A stretch of DNA of 64,000 bases from Gentiana macrophylla (taxonomy: Eukaryota; Streptophyta; Magnoliopsida; Gentianales; Gentianaceae): contig CM047806.1 of assembly GCA_026214975.1 (NCBI GenBank), positions 95,689,811-95,753,810 on the forward strand, written 5' to 3'. A program made the translations under genes and the position numbers. The notes beneath the pieces were generated by a model. That model had not been told where the DNA came from, did not search any database, and saw only the letters and a list, made by a program, of their open reading frames with translations. Positions 10,879 through 24,516 of the stretch are shown piece by piece; the first letter of the stretch is position 1; each line of letters begins with the position of its first letter.

Positions 10879-11335
10879 AAATCCTTATCATTCAGCTCCA
10901 GGGTGTCATTTGATCCACCGTAAAGACGATTCCACGGTGTCTCCGACAAGGACACCGCCTCTCTCGTTGCTCCGATCAGCAGAGACCTTGATCTCCTGGG
11001 AAATCCAGCCCAGACATCATCGTTTTCTTCATCTCAGCAACATACACGGAGCAGGGATCACCAAATTCAGTTCAGACCGCCTCATTCTGAGGAAATATCC
11101 ACAAACTCATACACGAGTCCATCTTTAAATACCCAGGTTGGTTTGTACGCCTTTCTTGCAGTTTCAGATCTTCACGTAATAAGGAATCTGAGTACTTGAC
11201 AAAACCACTTGGAAAATAACCCTCAGTAAACACCCCCTGCATTTTGATATTTTGAGTTGGAAAAATATCTAGCTACTAGCCAAAATATCTCACCAAAATA
11301 TCTTACTAAAATATCTCCAAAAATCTTAGTCAGAA
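10879..11335 (+). other. Tat 5' leader
   Basis: Untranslated leader between primer site and gag. A 72-codon ORF at 10910-11128 has no recognisable domain. A/T-rich AAAATATCTCACC repeats lie just before gag. Confidence 0.5.
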
Positions 11336-13121
11336 ATGGCGGGTTCCAAACACTTTTACCCCGTTACTCCGAGTAAGGGGGGTAACCAGGGTAACTCGCG
11401 GCATGCGAACACGCAGCGCGGAGAGCCGAGCAGAAAAGTACTATATGTAGGGGCTGATGCCGGGCAAGACATCACGCCCGATATGCGAGCCTACATAAGA
11501 GAAAGGACTAGAGTCCGGGAAATACATGAGGCGGCAGTCAGAAAAAGCCGTGGGAAAGGCGTCGCAGGAAACATCTTACCAGATAATAAACCAGAGGCTG
11601 TTTCCGCAGGGGGAGCGTCCCCACAGCAAGACTCATATAAGATAGCTCTACAAGCACACATGGAATATGAAGAGGAAATGCGAGTAGGAAATACGTTGCT
11701 AATTGCTGAGGGACTACCACCTCAACCTATCCGCAAGTTCAACCCTCCTCAACCCGCACCAACAGAGGTACATCTCACTCACATTCCCCCAAAAATAGTC
11801 CAACCTCAACGATCAGAAACGGAGGGAAGCAGCCATGCAACTTCACATCCACGGGGGGGATAGGAAGTCAGCTTTAGGTCGTCTGGGGCCTGTGGTCGAC
11901 GATCGCGGTGCAGCCCCAGGGTGACCTAGGAATCCTCGGCAGGTCCGTAATCGTACGGAAGGACAGGGGGACTCACAAGTTGAAGGAGGTTACGTTGCGC
12001 TCCCACATATTCCCCAAATTCAGGTGGATATGGGCATAATGAAAAAGCAGATAGAGGAGTTGCAAAGAGGTACGGTGGGTGTTAAAGTTGTTCCAACATG
12101 GGGAACAAGTGTACTTCATCCCAGCATTTTAAAGGCGGCCCCCAGAAGGGGAACTCATTATCCAAATTTCATTAATTACCACGGGGCAACAGATCCTTTG
12201 GATTGGCTATCCGTATTCCAAAGTAGAATCAGTTTATGCACATCTAGCGATGAGGCCTGGTGCATAGCTTTTGTTGGATCGATGTAGGACCGGGCAGCAT
12301 CATGGATTCGCGGTCTTCCTCCGGGTTCAATTTTATCTTGGGATGATTTGATCAACAAATTTATAGCGGAGTTCAGATCAATAGGAGGACCCAAAAAGAC
12401 ACACATCGACTTGCACGAGGTCCGACAAGGAAAGAATGAGGGTACTCGCAGTTACTATGAGCGGTTTTACAAAGAGTACGAGCTAACAAGGGGTTTGGCT
12501 GACAACATCGTTATGAGCAGATTTGAAACGGGGCTGAATCCCGGGTATTTGAAGTCTTATTTTGCTTTGACCCCACCAACAAACTTGCAAGAAATGTTGA
12601 GCTCAACCAGGAAGTATATTGCTACTGCAGGTAACGAATGAGCGTCTTCATCAATTAAAGGCAAACATAGGGTTGAGCACAGTCCGCCTAGGGATACCCG
12701 CAAGAATACCGATCGGGATGTCAAAAAACCCGAGAGATCTAAAGAAGAGCACTTCACTCCTCTTCGAATATCCGACACCCAGATGCTGAACGAAGTAAGG
12801 GATGAGTTACCTGAGCCTTATCCTATGGTTCCGGATACCCACCGCGACGTGACCAAATATTGCGGCTATCACAGGGACAAGGGTCATACAACTGATGAGT
12901 GTATTCAGTTCAAACGAGCAATAGAAAATATACTTGCTCGCGGACATCATGATCACTACAAGCTAGACGCCGGAGGGAAGGATAGGAGGAATCAGCAGGC
13001 TCGCCAGTTCGACAGGAACATCAGAATGATAACCGAGCCTCCCCTAGTAACAATCAGATCAAGAGCCGCATCGGCTCCATTAACAAACATGTGGAAAGCC
13101 TGTAGTCCTATGAGGGAATGA
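11336..13121 (+). pseudogene. Tat gag, broken
   Basis: Gag forms the particle and binds RNA. The ORF starts with MAGSKHFYP and is open to 11863. It resumes in another frame at about 12000 with DPLDWLSVFQSRI and IAEFRSIGGPKK, typical of the plant retrotransposon gag domain. A zinc knuckle follows near 12858: CGYHRDKGHTTDEC, in the C-x2-H form common in Tat elements. In-frame stops lie at 12285 and 12639. The segment 11864-12000 is out of frame. The protein cannot be made whole. Confidence 0.85.
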
Positions 13122-13227
13122 ACAACCTCTCGCTTTTACTTGAAGCGAGCTGGTGACTTCGATCAATACGGAAGATATGTGTTTATGCATTTCGGTAGTC
13201 ATCAATCGGGCTTGCGTCAAGAGGGTA

Positions 13228-13947
13228 ATGATCGACACAGGAGCGTGCCGCGACATCTTGTATTACAACTGCTTCAAATAATTGGGGTTCGGAGACTCTA
13301 ATTTAAGGCCGTATAATGGCACCCTTGAGGGTTTCACTAACCATAAAATACAAGTCAAGGGGGCCATTGATTTGGATGTACAGATGGGAGATTATGCACC
13401 CTTTCGGACAGAAAATGTTGTCTTCCTCGTGGTCGATCTTCAATCCAATTATAACATGATAATTGGGACACCGGCTTTGAAACAATTTGAAATGGTAACT
13501 TCCATCCTGCATCAGCGGGCAAAATTTTAAGTTGGGGACAGGATCGGAACGTCGATCAGCGAACCTGCAGCTGTCCTTACATACATACAGGAAATGAGGA
13601 CCGGGAACAAAAGAGCACGAATCGAGCAACTTGAGAAGGAAAACATCGACATGATCAGAGTCACGGTCGAACCTTCGCCATCTAAAGTGGAATGTGAAAC
13701 TCTGCAAGTTAGAGATGAGCCCGATTTTACAGCGGAAGATGAGTTGGTCGAGGTAGTGGTCAACGATAAGTATCCCGAGCAGAAAATCAAGATAAGAGCT
13801 CGGCTGAGTCCCTGCGAGAAGGAAACCCTGGTCGCACTTCTTAAAGAAAATTTGGATGCATTTGCCTGGGTAGTAACGGATATGAGAGGGGTTGAGGCCG
13901 ACATCGCCCTGCACCATCTGAATGTAGACTCCACCTTCAAACCAATA
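13228..13947 (+). pseudogene. Tat pol, protease and start of RT
   Basis: Aspartic protease with active site MIDTGAC at 13228 and a downstream NMIIGTPAL flap region. In-frame stops lie at 13279 and 13528. The linker from 13594 runs open into LKENLDAFAW, the usual lead into plant gypsy RT. It is cut after the codon ATA at 13947 by the solo LTR. Removing that LTR and one duplication restores the frame at 15671. Confidence 0.85.
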
Positions 13948-15665
13948 TGTTGGACTTATTTCTATATCTTGATGATGAGTGTCAGACTAGCTGTTATAGT
14001 GCAAAGGCAAAAAGATGTCTAGATCAAATGTATAGGTTTATTAGAGTTTGATTTATGAATAGGTTTGATCAAACAAGCACTGTAATAGTCAGTTGATTCA
14101 TATCAGCAGACTGGCCTTTATCAGTAGGGTAGATAGGTCAGTAGACTAGTCTGGAACCTGCTGAAGACTGAAGGCTGAGGGCTCAAACTCAGTTAATGAA
14201 GGCTAAGGGATCAAACTTAGTAATTAAAGTCAAGGATATGGAATCAGAATTTAGGCAAGTCTGTGATGACCTAAACTAATTACATATACCTTGTGTACAA
14301 GGTCTAAGTTCCTTAAGATGGATGGTGATTGGAACTTAGTTATTTGCAAAAAGGTGTAATCTAACTTCACAAATAAAAGTTAGATAAAAGAAGTCTGCTG
14401 CATTGTGTTTTAAACACAGCAAATTATAGTTCAGCAGACTGGTAGGTATTTCAGCAGATTGATGAACCTGCTGAGATATATACCTCGATTAATTCAGATT
14501 ACATTGGAAGATTACATGGATAAGGACAGCCAACTACTTCTGATTTATCAAACAAATAAATGGCTGAGATTAAAAGGACGTTGGGATGATTCAGAACTTT
14601 ATCCAATGGTTACAAGTCAAAGGGTGGACAGACTACACTGTCAAAAAGGATTCTGACAGTGTCAGTCCTATAAATAGTGACAGAAAGCAAATCAGATGGG
14701 ACAAAACCAGGAACGGTTGTATTTGAATTTCAAATACAAGTCACATGCATTCATACCTATAAATAGAGGACTTCCAACTCAGAAAAATAGATGATGATTG
14801 ATGAACTTTAAGAGAAAAATATAAGAGATAATTCTGAACTGCAAAAACACCCTGCTGAACCTACTGAGCTTAAGGCTGATGATCCAGAGAAATTCTTCAA
14901 GTGTATTCTGTATTCAAGCTACATCAAGTTTACACACTTGAAGACTGCAACCTGCTGATTATATCATCCTAATCAAGTCGCTTTTGAATGAATCATTTAC
15001 TTGATTCATTCTTTATTTTACAAAGAACCTCATCAAGGCAGTGAAGCACTTTGGTGTGAAAGATCGTTGTTTGTGGTGGAGTGGTGAAGAGGCAATCCTA
15101 CCCTTCAAGGACCAAAGTGGAAGACTTTGGAGCAAACAATCCTACTGTTTCAAGTGTTCAGTTTGTGAAGCCATAGTTATTGGTGAAGGACAAGCAACTT
15201 AGGAATCTTTGTAAAAGCTACATCAAAGATCTCTAGTAAATTACCTCCAACATCATAGGAGAAGAGTGGACTGACAGGAATACACCACCACCGGAACCAC
15301 TATATAAAATCTCGCCTACTTACTTTCTCGCACTTACATTCTCGCATTTAGTTTATTATACACATCAACCTACTGAATCTAGCAACTGAAATCACACACA
15401 TACACTACTGAGTATCTAATACTTAGTTTCATATTTAACAACAAGTTTTAAGGCTTAATTTTTTATATAATTCATTTGCACAAATTGATAAACTCAATGT
15501 CGGTGAGACTCATCGTATATCAAAGAGAGTTATGAAGTGTCGCAGACTCATGAAGTATCAAGAGAGTCTGTGAAATTCTTGAATTTGTTAACTCCAAAAG
15601 TTTTAAGTGTTAAATTTATTCACCCCCCCTCTAAACTTAACCAAAGCCTTTTTAAGGGACCAACA
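13948..15665 (+). mobile_element. Solo LTR, SIRE-like Ty1/copia (1718 bp)
   Basis: Starts TGTTGG, ends CCAACA, and is flanked by a perfect CAATA duplication (13943-13947 and 15666-15670). It shares blocks with the SIRE-like LTR at 16525, such as CTAGCTGTTATAG and GAGAAGAGTGGA followed by TACACCACC, but it is a different family. Two TATA boxes (TATAAATA near 14670 and 14758) sit about 90 bases apart. No internal region remains, so the two LTRs of the original element recombined after insertion. Confidence 0.92.
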
Positions 15666-16524
15666 CAATACAACAGCGAGCACGACAGTTCACAAGCGAG
15701 AAAGAGGCTGCGGTTAAGGTGGAAGTCGGAAAACTCCTGCAAGCAGGGATCATAAAAGAGCTCGCCTATCCTACCTGGCTAGCGAATGTAGTGATGGTAA
15801 AGAAGCACAATGGCAAGTGGAGGATGTGTGTCGACTTCACGGACATTAACAAAGCTTGTCCGAAATACCCTTATCAGCTTCCACGAATTGATCGGTTAGT
15901 ACATTCGATCTCTGGTTTTGAAGTTCTTAGTTTTTTGGACGCATATTCAGGGTATCATCAAGTGCGGATGGCTAAGTCCGACAAAGAAAAAATGGCCTTC
16001 AGAGCTGCTGGGGGTTTGTACTAATATGAAATGATGCCTTTCGGACTGAAAAATGCGGGCTTAACTTATCAGATAATGGTCAACAAAGTTTTCCGCTCGC
16101 AAATAGGAAAGAATATGGAAGCTTACATAGACGATATGGTAGTCAAGTCCGCTAGGGATGGTCACGCCACTGACCTTCAGGAAACTTTCAGCAACTTCCG
16201 AAAACATTCAATGAAACTCAATCCGGCCAAATGTACTTTTGGTGTCCAGGAAGGCAAGTTTCTTGGGTTTATGGTTAGTCATCGTGGCATCGAGGCTAAT
16301 CCGGAAAAAATACAAGCTTTGCTCGACATGCAGGGACCTACAACCATCAAGGAGGTTCAGAGGCTCAATGGCCACATCATTGCGCTTGGTCGCTTCATAT
16401 CAAAATCAGCAGAGAAGTACTGTCTCCCCTTCTTTAAAATACTCAAGGGCGACAAGACTTTTTCATGGAGCGCAGAGTGTTCACAGGCGTTTCAAGCTAT
16501 AAAGGAATATCTTGGGAAGCCACC
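15666..16524 (+). pseudogene. Tat pol, RT and start of RNase H
   Basis: RT motifs in order: WRMCVDFTDINKACP, LDAYSGYHQ, MMPFGLKNAG and the catalytic YIDDMVVKS near 16130. FLGFMVSHRGIE is next, and the RNase H connection FSWSAECSQAF follows. One in-frame TAA lies at 16022. The sequence stops in KPP at 16524, where the SIRE-like element entered, and resumes in frame at 27584. Confidence 0.9.
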
Positions 16525-17894
16525 TGTTAGGAACATTTTATTATGTTTTGGTGATGGCCATACTAGCTGTTATAGCAAGCCTGAAATAAGTTAGAATTCT
16601 CTGTATAAGTCTTTACTTAGAGTCTGACATGTTGTATAAGTTGAGTCAGACAAGTATTCGGCAGAGTGAAGCCAGCCAAGCCCCAGCAGAGAAGCAATGC
16701 AGACATTAAAGGTCTGACTTGTAACCAAAGAAGTCTGTGATGACCTTGGACAAGTCTAAGTTATACTACAAGTGATGTACATTAATATTCGAATATGGTG
16801 TACACTGATCTCACCCCAATCAAAGATCAGTGAAGTACAAAGATTCTCCTTCAACTGAAGCAAAGAAGAAAACTTCGGCAAAGTAAACTGACTTTCGGCT
16901 GAGTGAAGACAAAACGGTGAAGGAAGATCTAAATCGGTTAAGTCAGAAGGATCATTTCGACCGTTCAAAAGCGGCGAAGGAACACTTACCGGATCGATTT
17001 AATATCGTTGAAGATTCGAGAAGATCATGCATTAAATGCACAATCATTAGAGGATCAATCAAGGACGGATTTTTCACGCATGCGATTGAAGAAAGAATCC
17101 GATCACTGAAATCAAGGAGAATGCAATTAAGGGGGAATCAAGAATAAAATCAAGGATTATTCCCTCATTAATATAGCCAACGGACGGAATTTCAAAATCA
17201 AGGTTATTCAAGGCTATAAATAGAAGGCATTCACAGACAGAGAAAAGTAGAGGAACGATCTGAAGAGAAAAATCAAGCAAAAATCCTGTCAATTTGAAAA
17301 GCCTTCTCTCTGAACTTAAAAAGACACATCTAGTTATCAACTCAGACATCAGAGCTACAAAGTCATACTCCGCACTGAGATTGATCAAGCAAGTTTGTGA
17401 ATCACATTCTCATCAAAGTAAAACAAGCTGAATCGAGGCAATCGAGAAGGAGTTGAATCTGTGATAGTTTGTTGAAGGATTTTGATCTCAAGGAGCGACA
17501 AAGGAGATCGAATCAGAAGGCATTGCGATCAAGGAGTTATAGTCTTGTAGATTGTGAAGCTTGGGAAGCCAAGGACAATCATACTATTGTATCTGTGAAA
17601 ACAATAGTGAATTCCTCCGATCATCACAGGAGAAGAGTGGATTAAGGGATTACACCACCCTGAACCACTATAAGCCTTGTGTCAATTTAATTTCGCAATT
17701 TACTTTCTGACATTTTTTTAATTTGCCTACATCATAACTTATTTACGTGATTGTCTAAAGCGATTTGAAAACAACATAGTAAGAAGGGACTTATCCATTT
17801 GCCCAAAAGCTTTTAAATAAAAGAAAAGTTTTGAAACTCCACTATAGTCATTCCCCCCTCTCGACTATAGTTTCACCCTTCTCTGGGACCAACA
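16525..17894 (+). repeat. 5' LTR of the SIRE-like element (1370 bp)
   Basis: Matches 26158-27578. It lacks about 39 bases present in the 3' LTR near 26290 (GTATTGTACTAGTTGGTAGG and following). A TATA box TATAAATAG lies at 17215. Confidence 0.93.
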
Positions 17895-17895
17895 A

Positions 17896-17909
17896 TTGGT
17901 ATCGAGCGG
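17896..17909 (+). other. Primer binding site of the SIRE-like element
   Basis: TTGGTATCGAGCGG follows the LTR and resembles the tRNA-Met primer site of plant copia elements, with changes in the second half. Confidence 0.65.
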
Positions 17910-18031
17910 TGTTCTAGTATCGAGAACACATTCGAGATCTAATTTACAGTAACAAGGAGATCACATATTTTCCAAGTAGTTTTCAAATCTGAGTTTTCTA
18001 TACATTTACATTTATATCTTCATTTGCACTG

Positions 18032-19486
18032 ATGGATTCCTCAAACTTCTTGTCAAAAGTACACATTTTTAATGTTAATAATTTTGATGAATATAAAATA
18101 AGAATGCTATCTCATCTTGCGACAACTCATGAAGAGATCTTTGGATGTAATTAATGATGGACCAATCACAATCACTACTGTGGTAGGCACAGGAGCAGAT
18201 CAAGGAAAGGAAATTGACAAACCTAAAAAGGATTGGACCAAGGATGACAGGAGAAGAGCAAACCTGGACTTTGTTGCAAAAGACATGATCTTGAAGACCC
18301 TAGATAGCAACATGTTCATGAGAATCAAAGGCGCAAAACAAACAAAGGAGATGTGGGACAAGCTATCATTGATAAATGAAGGATCTGAAGCAGTTAAAGA
18401 AAACAAATTATCTGTTGCAAAATAGAAGTTTGAAAACTTCAAAATGAAGACTGGTGAATCCATAGATCAAATGGACAACAGATTCTCAAGCATCATCAGT
18501 GAACTGCAATAGCTTGGACACACATATCCCCAAAAAGAAGTATGCTTGAAGATCTTGAGAGGACTACCTGAAAGATGGAAGATCATAACATCAGTAATCA
18601 GAGGAACAACAAATCTTGCAAGCAACGACACTCGACAACGATGTCCCAATTAAAAGCTCATGAATTCGAATTGAACGGTGAAGATGGTGCTCTGGCAGAG
18701 ACACAAAAACTCACTGCACTGGTTGCACCCCATCAAAGTAACTTTGCCGATTACATCAGCAAAGAAACACATAAACTTAAAGAACAAGTAGCTTTATTGG
18801 TTAAACGCTTTGACAGGTTTAGCAAAAAGAAGCCCTTCAAAGGAAATTCATCATCAAACAAGAGGTCAAGCTCAAACAGAGACATGAAGAAGAAAGATGA
18901 TGAATACAGATGCTTCAACTGCAACAAGAAAGGTCACTTCAAGGCAGATTGTCCTGAAGAAAATGACAAAGACGATGAAAAGAAGAAATACAAAGCATTT
19001 GAAAAGAGAAAAAGAAAGAAGGCACTCAAGGCAGAATCCAGCAATGAGAAGAATGAAGAATCATCTGATAATGATTCAGATGATAGTGATGAAGAAGACA
19101 GCTCAGAAAAAGAGAAAGCATGCATATGCCTCATGACCAAAGAATTGGATGAAGATGAAAGTGATAGTTCAGACACTAAAGAAACAAGCCTATGTCTAAT
19201 GGCTAAAGAATCAGATGAATCTGAGGTATCATCTAGCTCTTACTCTACATCTAATACATCCACATCTGACACTGCACAATCTTCTACTCTCCCATTAGAT
19301 ACAGCAGACCTAGTCCAAAATCTCATGACTAAGTTTGATGAAATTGAAAAGAATCATGAAATTCTGGAAAAGGAATGCAAGGATCTAAGAAAAGAAAATA
19401 AGAGATTAAAGAAAGAACTGGATAAAGCAAAAGCTGAATTAACTAGTAAGGAGACCTACTTAAATGATCAACAAAAAGCGAGATGA
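18032..19486 (+). pseudogene. SIRE-like gag, broken
   Basis: Starts MDSSNFLSKVHIFN and loses frame near 18120. It continues with MWDKLSLINEG and a stretch with ILRGLPERWK (gag polyprotein of the copia type), with stops near 18423 and 18510. The 18575-19486 ORF holds a CCHC zinc knuckle (CFNCNKKGHFKADC, near 18912), a long Lys/Glu/Asp/Ser-rich segment, and a C-terminal coiled coil (KECKDLRKENKRLKKELDK). The acidic insert is large but typical of this group. Confidence 0.85.
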
Positions 19487-19881
19487 TCATACATACATTT
19501 ATTGATGATCGATTAAGAAAATCTCCTCACCGGTAAAGGTAACCTTTGCACCACTAAAAGCACCGACTTACAAACCCTCAAAAGGTTTGGATCAGATCTG
19601 GTCTTGGCTACAATGATTAGGATGAAAGTAGGAATAATGGTCAACACAATTCTAAATTCGGGACCATTAATGGATCAAAATTTAGAAAAGGGCGGACCAT
19701 AGTTCCAACAGATCATCATGTTCGGTGAAGTCAAAACCTAGTGTAGTGAAACAGCCAGACTAAATCCTCATTCCGATCAATCAAGAACAACGACCATCCG
19801 AAAGGTAAAGGCAGACTTTACTCTTCAGAGGATGATTGGAATGTTGCACCTCCAAAATACAAGAGGAAACCATTCCACAAA

Positions 19882-22800
19882 ATGCATCATGTGATTAAGA
19901 AAAACCAATCTGTTCCTAGACACTTGAAGCAAGAAAGGTTTCCTACTGCATATTGGAAAGTGAAGAAGGATGTAAATGCACCAAAAGGTGGAGAAAATTA
20001 TCAGAATACCTTCAGCAAAAATATTAGAAGCTATTCTGCCATGCCTTATACATATGAAGTTGATGACTTCAATTATCCAAAAAGAAGACCTTTTGGATAC
20101 ACACTTGGTATGGGAGGCATGATTCTAATAGGTATGGACCAAAGCAAAGTGTTGGGTACCTAAACTTAATTAATCTGTTTTGTAGGATGTCCGGTACAAA
20201 GGCGGTGGATGTTCAGACACATGACAGAAACAAGAAATGGCTCACTTGACTTCAAGGCTTTTGATGGACCCAAAGTCACATTTGGAGGCAAAGAAAACCC
20301 TGGCAAGATTAAGGGAAGTCATAATACTCAAGAACAATTTGAAGATTCAAAATGTGGCATATGTCAAGGGACTAAATTTCAATCTGATGAGCATCAGTCA
20401 ATTTTGTGACAAAGGCTACAATGTGCACTTCAACAAAGAAGGATGCAAAGTGATTCACAGCCAAACCAACACAGTGGTTTTGCAGGTAGAAGACAAGACA
20501 ACATGTATGTTGTGGTGGAGAAACGACCAAAGCGAGAAACATGTCTCTTTGGTCAAAAACAAACAATCTACAAGCTGGATTTGGCACAGAAGATTAAATC
20601 ATCTGAATTTCAAGACCATCAACAAACTATCAAAGAACAAGTTAATTGAAGGTTTGCCAGAGATCACATTCAAGAAAGAAAGTCTATGTGATGCATGTCA
20701 GAAAAGAAAACAGATCAAAAGTTCATTCAAGTCAAAGCATTATCAATCTACAACAAGAGTTCTACATCTGTTACACATGGACCTGTTTGGACCAGTCACA
20801 CCAGTAAGTGTGAGTGGTAAGAAATACACCCTTGTAGTGGTGGATGACTTCTCAAAGTACACCTGGACCATTTTCATGAACAAGAAGAAAGAGACACTCA
20901 AAAAGCTGCCAGATTTGCTGAGAAGACTCCAAAATGAGAAAGAACTAAAGATTGTAAAGATCAGATCAGACAGAGGCACTGAATTTCTAAATGAAATCAT
21001 CAGAACCTACTGTGAAGAAAATGAAGTACTACATCAACTATCTGCAGCAGGCACTCCACAACAAAATGGTGTAGCAGAAAGAAGAAACAGAACTCTCAAA
21101 GAAGCAGTTAGAACAATGATTGGTGAAGCATGCTTGCCAAAGAGATTTTGGGCTGAAGCAGCAAACACAGCATGTCATACACAAAATAGATCAATCATCA
21201 ACAAATATCATGGAAAGACTCCATATGAAATATGGAATGGTAGAAAACCCAATATCTCATATTTTCATATGTTTGGATCAAAATGTTTTGTCTTAAAGCA
21301 GAACCCGGTGCATACCTTTGATGAGAAGGTGATGAAGCAATCTTCATGGGATACTCGGACACCAAAGACAAAGCATTGAGTACTCAATAAAAGAACATTG
21401 GTGATTGAAAAATCAATACATGTGGTTTTGATGAACCAAATACAAATGGTGAAGATCTTCAAGACCAAGAAAAGAAAAAGCGACTGAGAGGAAATCTATA
21501 CAAATGCAACCATACCCGGCTACTATCACGAATCATCACTTTGAAAATCAAGAGGAGCCACATATCAATACAACGGAAAAAGCACTGAAGTTGAAGTTCA
21601 TGCTCGGCATGAAGGTATGGAAGCACCAAGTGAAGAACAACTTCAACCGGATCTAAATTGGCTAAGAAACCATCACGAAGAACAAGTCATTGGAGATATT
21701 CACACAAGAATTAGAAACGAGAAGACAAGCTGGAGCACATGCTAACTTGCTTTCTATCACAAGTGGAACCCAAGACCATAGATGATGCAATCCAAAATGC
21801 AGATTGGATCACAAACAATGCAAGAAGAACTAAATGAATTTGAAAGAAATGAAGTGCAGGAACTTGTTGATGAGACGAGATATGGCCAACATCATTGGTG
21901 CAAAATGGGTATTCAGGAACAAGATGGATGAGCAAGGAGCTGTTGTCGAGAAACAAAGCAAGGCTAGTTGCAAAAGGCTATTCTCAAGGAAGGAATAGAT
22001 TATGATGAAACATTTGCACCAATAGCAAGATTGGAAGCAATCGGACTCTTTCTAGCTTTTCTTTGCACAAAAGACTTCAAAGTCTATCAAATGGATGTCA
22101 AGAGTGCATTCTAAATGGACTTTTGGAAGAAGAAGTTTATGTAGAACAACCTCCTGGATTTCAAATCAAAGGAAAAGAAGACAAAGTATACAAACTCAAG
22201 AAGGCCCTCTATGGCCTCAAGCAGCACCTAGAGCACGGTATGAAACACTATCACAATTTCTGATCAAGAATGGATTCAACAAGGGAACTATTGACAAGAC
22301 TCTATTCAAACTAGAGGAAGGAGCAAGCACATTGCTGGTACAAATATATGTTGATGATATAATCTTTGGATCAGAGGATGAAAAGCTTTGTGAGAAATTT
22401 GCAAACCTGATGAAGAGCAAATTTTAGATGAGCATGATGGGAGAATTAAACTATTTCCTTGGCCTTCAAGTAAAGCAAATGAAGGATGGCATTTTCATTA
22501 GTCAAGCCAAGTACACAAGAGATTTGATACACAAGTATGGGATGGATACAAGTGGCACATCAGACACACCAATGTGTGCCAGAGTCATACTTGGAAAAGA
22601 TGAAGCAGGAAAGGATGTTGATCAGAAAATGTATAGAGGAATCATTGGATCCTTATTATACTTAACTGCAAGCAGACCTGATATAGCATTTGCAGTAGGA
22701 GTGTGTGCAAGATTTCAAGCTCAACCAAAAGAATCACATCTTCTAGCAGCCAAAAGGATAATCAAATACTTGAAAAACACTATAAATGTTGGAATTTGGT

Positions 22801-23249
22801 ATCCAAAAGATGGAGGATTTAAATTGATATCATATTCGGACTCGACTATCTTTGGATGCAAAATAGATAGAAAAAGCACCTCTGGAACATGTCAAATGCT
22901 AGGAACCAGACTAGTCTCTTGGTTCAGCAAAAAGCAAAACTCCATATCTACATCAACAGCTGAAGCAGAATATATAGCAGCAGGTAGCTGCTGTGCTCAA
23001 GTAATTTGGATAAGACAACAGCTTAGGGACTATGGAATGGAAGAGAAAACAATTCCAATCATGTGTGATAACACAATTGCAATATCTATTACTGAAAATC
23101 CAGTATTGCATTCGAGAACAAAACACATTGATGTGAGACACCATTTTATCAGAGACCATGTTGAAAAGGGAGATGTCATCCTAAAATACATACCTACTGA
23201 AGATCAATTGGCTGACATCTTCACTAAACCACTCAATTATGAAATTTAG
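19882..23249 (+). pseudogene. SIRE-like pol (PR-IN-RT-RH), broken
   Basis: The protease survives as shifted pieces near 20195-20330. Integrase (20237-21379) has the pre-integrase domain WHRRLNHLNFKTINKLSK, a DACQKRK zinc motif and D-D-E residues in HMDLFGPV, RSDRGTEF and QNGVAERRNR. RT is badly shifted from 21400 to 22100, then reads ALYGLKQ and IYVDDIIFGS near 22350. RNase H (to 23249) contains STAEAEYIA and KHIDVRHHFIRD, then a stop. A stop at 22425 separates the two RT pieces. Confidence 0.9.
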
Positions 23250-24516
23250 TATGTTGAGAACTGAGTTAGGAATGATTGAAATCGACTAAGTATCAAGGAG
23301 CGGCCAACTGGAGTAATCGGCTGAGTGACTTCATCAACTGGTACAACCTTTGCCGTTACAGGAGGTGTAGCGGTAAGGCACTGGTATCCGATGAAGGTAA
23401 CTTAAGCGATTGTTTAGAACGATTAAATGGAGCGGCTCGATGAAGAACTCATTTGATCGGCTAAGTGACCAGCCAAGGCACTTCACCGAAATAAAGACTT
23501 GGATAAATTAAAAGTGTGAACAAAATCAATTCTGATTACACGTGGAAAATAAGGAAATTATGGAGGATTATTCTCGTGAAAGATTACACACGTGGAGATC
23601 AATTTATGATCATGGAGGTAATTGTATTATTTTTGAATTGTAAACTCCTCGATTCCCGGGCTCTATCATTACTTACCTCAAACCACTCCCCCATTACGCT
23701 CGAATATCGCAATTCACATACACAAAATCACGCCATGATGTCACAAAATCCTTCCATATTCAAACCACGTTCACACTACCCAAATCACACTATATAAACC
23801 AGACTTAAAGATTTTTGAAATCTTTACGCTCTCTTGCAAATTACAAACCCTATTTCTGATTTTCACTGAAAACTTGAAGAACTCCTTTCTAAACATCTAT
23901 CTACTATCAGTGGCCTCATCTTCCACAATCTCTCCTACTGAAAAATACTATGAAAAATCAATCATCACTGGTTCGTTTTTCAAACCAGAACACTATCTCT
24001 CTTATTGTGATAACGATGCACAAGCACAACGCTGGCAGTCGATTCTTTGTACAAATTTGGGGTGATGACCTTTCTAAACCCCACAATAAGCGGTATATCG
24101 CTATGAAAACTGATAGCATTCTCGGAAAAATGCCAAGTTTGTGCTCAAAGCACAAAGAAGAATCGAAGTCGATCGCATCACAAGCTCAATCTTTGGAAAA
24201 AACATAGTCATCACGCTGGTACACTAAGCGGATACTGCACCTTCCCTTAATTGGTCACGCCAATGTCAAGCTTTGTGACGACAGACATCACAAAATTCAG
24301 GTTTGAGATAGCCAAAAGCCCCAAGCAAAACAACCAAAGCATACAATCTACCTAGATCAAAGCTCAAACTTCCGTTCTTTGAATTTGCACGGTCATCACC
24401 AAAAATATTGAAGCGCGAAAGGGTCAATGGAAAACCTAACTGAGGTATGGATCAAACTGATGGCCATAATCTATGAACGCATCAAATTTGATTGAGCAAC
24501 CTTTGTTTTCAATCGA
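23250..24516 (+). other. SIRE-like spacer between pol and the extra ORF
   Basis: Contains CGGCTAAGTGAC-like repeats near 23300-23470 and short ORFs at 23874-24065 and 23950-24207. They may be the decayed 5' part of the extra ORF. I cannot assign a domain. Confidence 0.4.

Noticed and set aside
13303..13917. 204-codon antisense ORF across the Tat protease region
   Set aside because: Exact shadow of the protease and RT linker; no domain of its own.
18934..19176. Ser/Leu-rich antisense ORF
   Set aside because: Shadow of the acidic part of SIRE-like gag.
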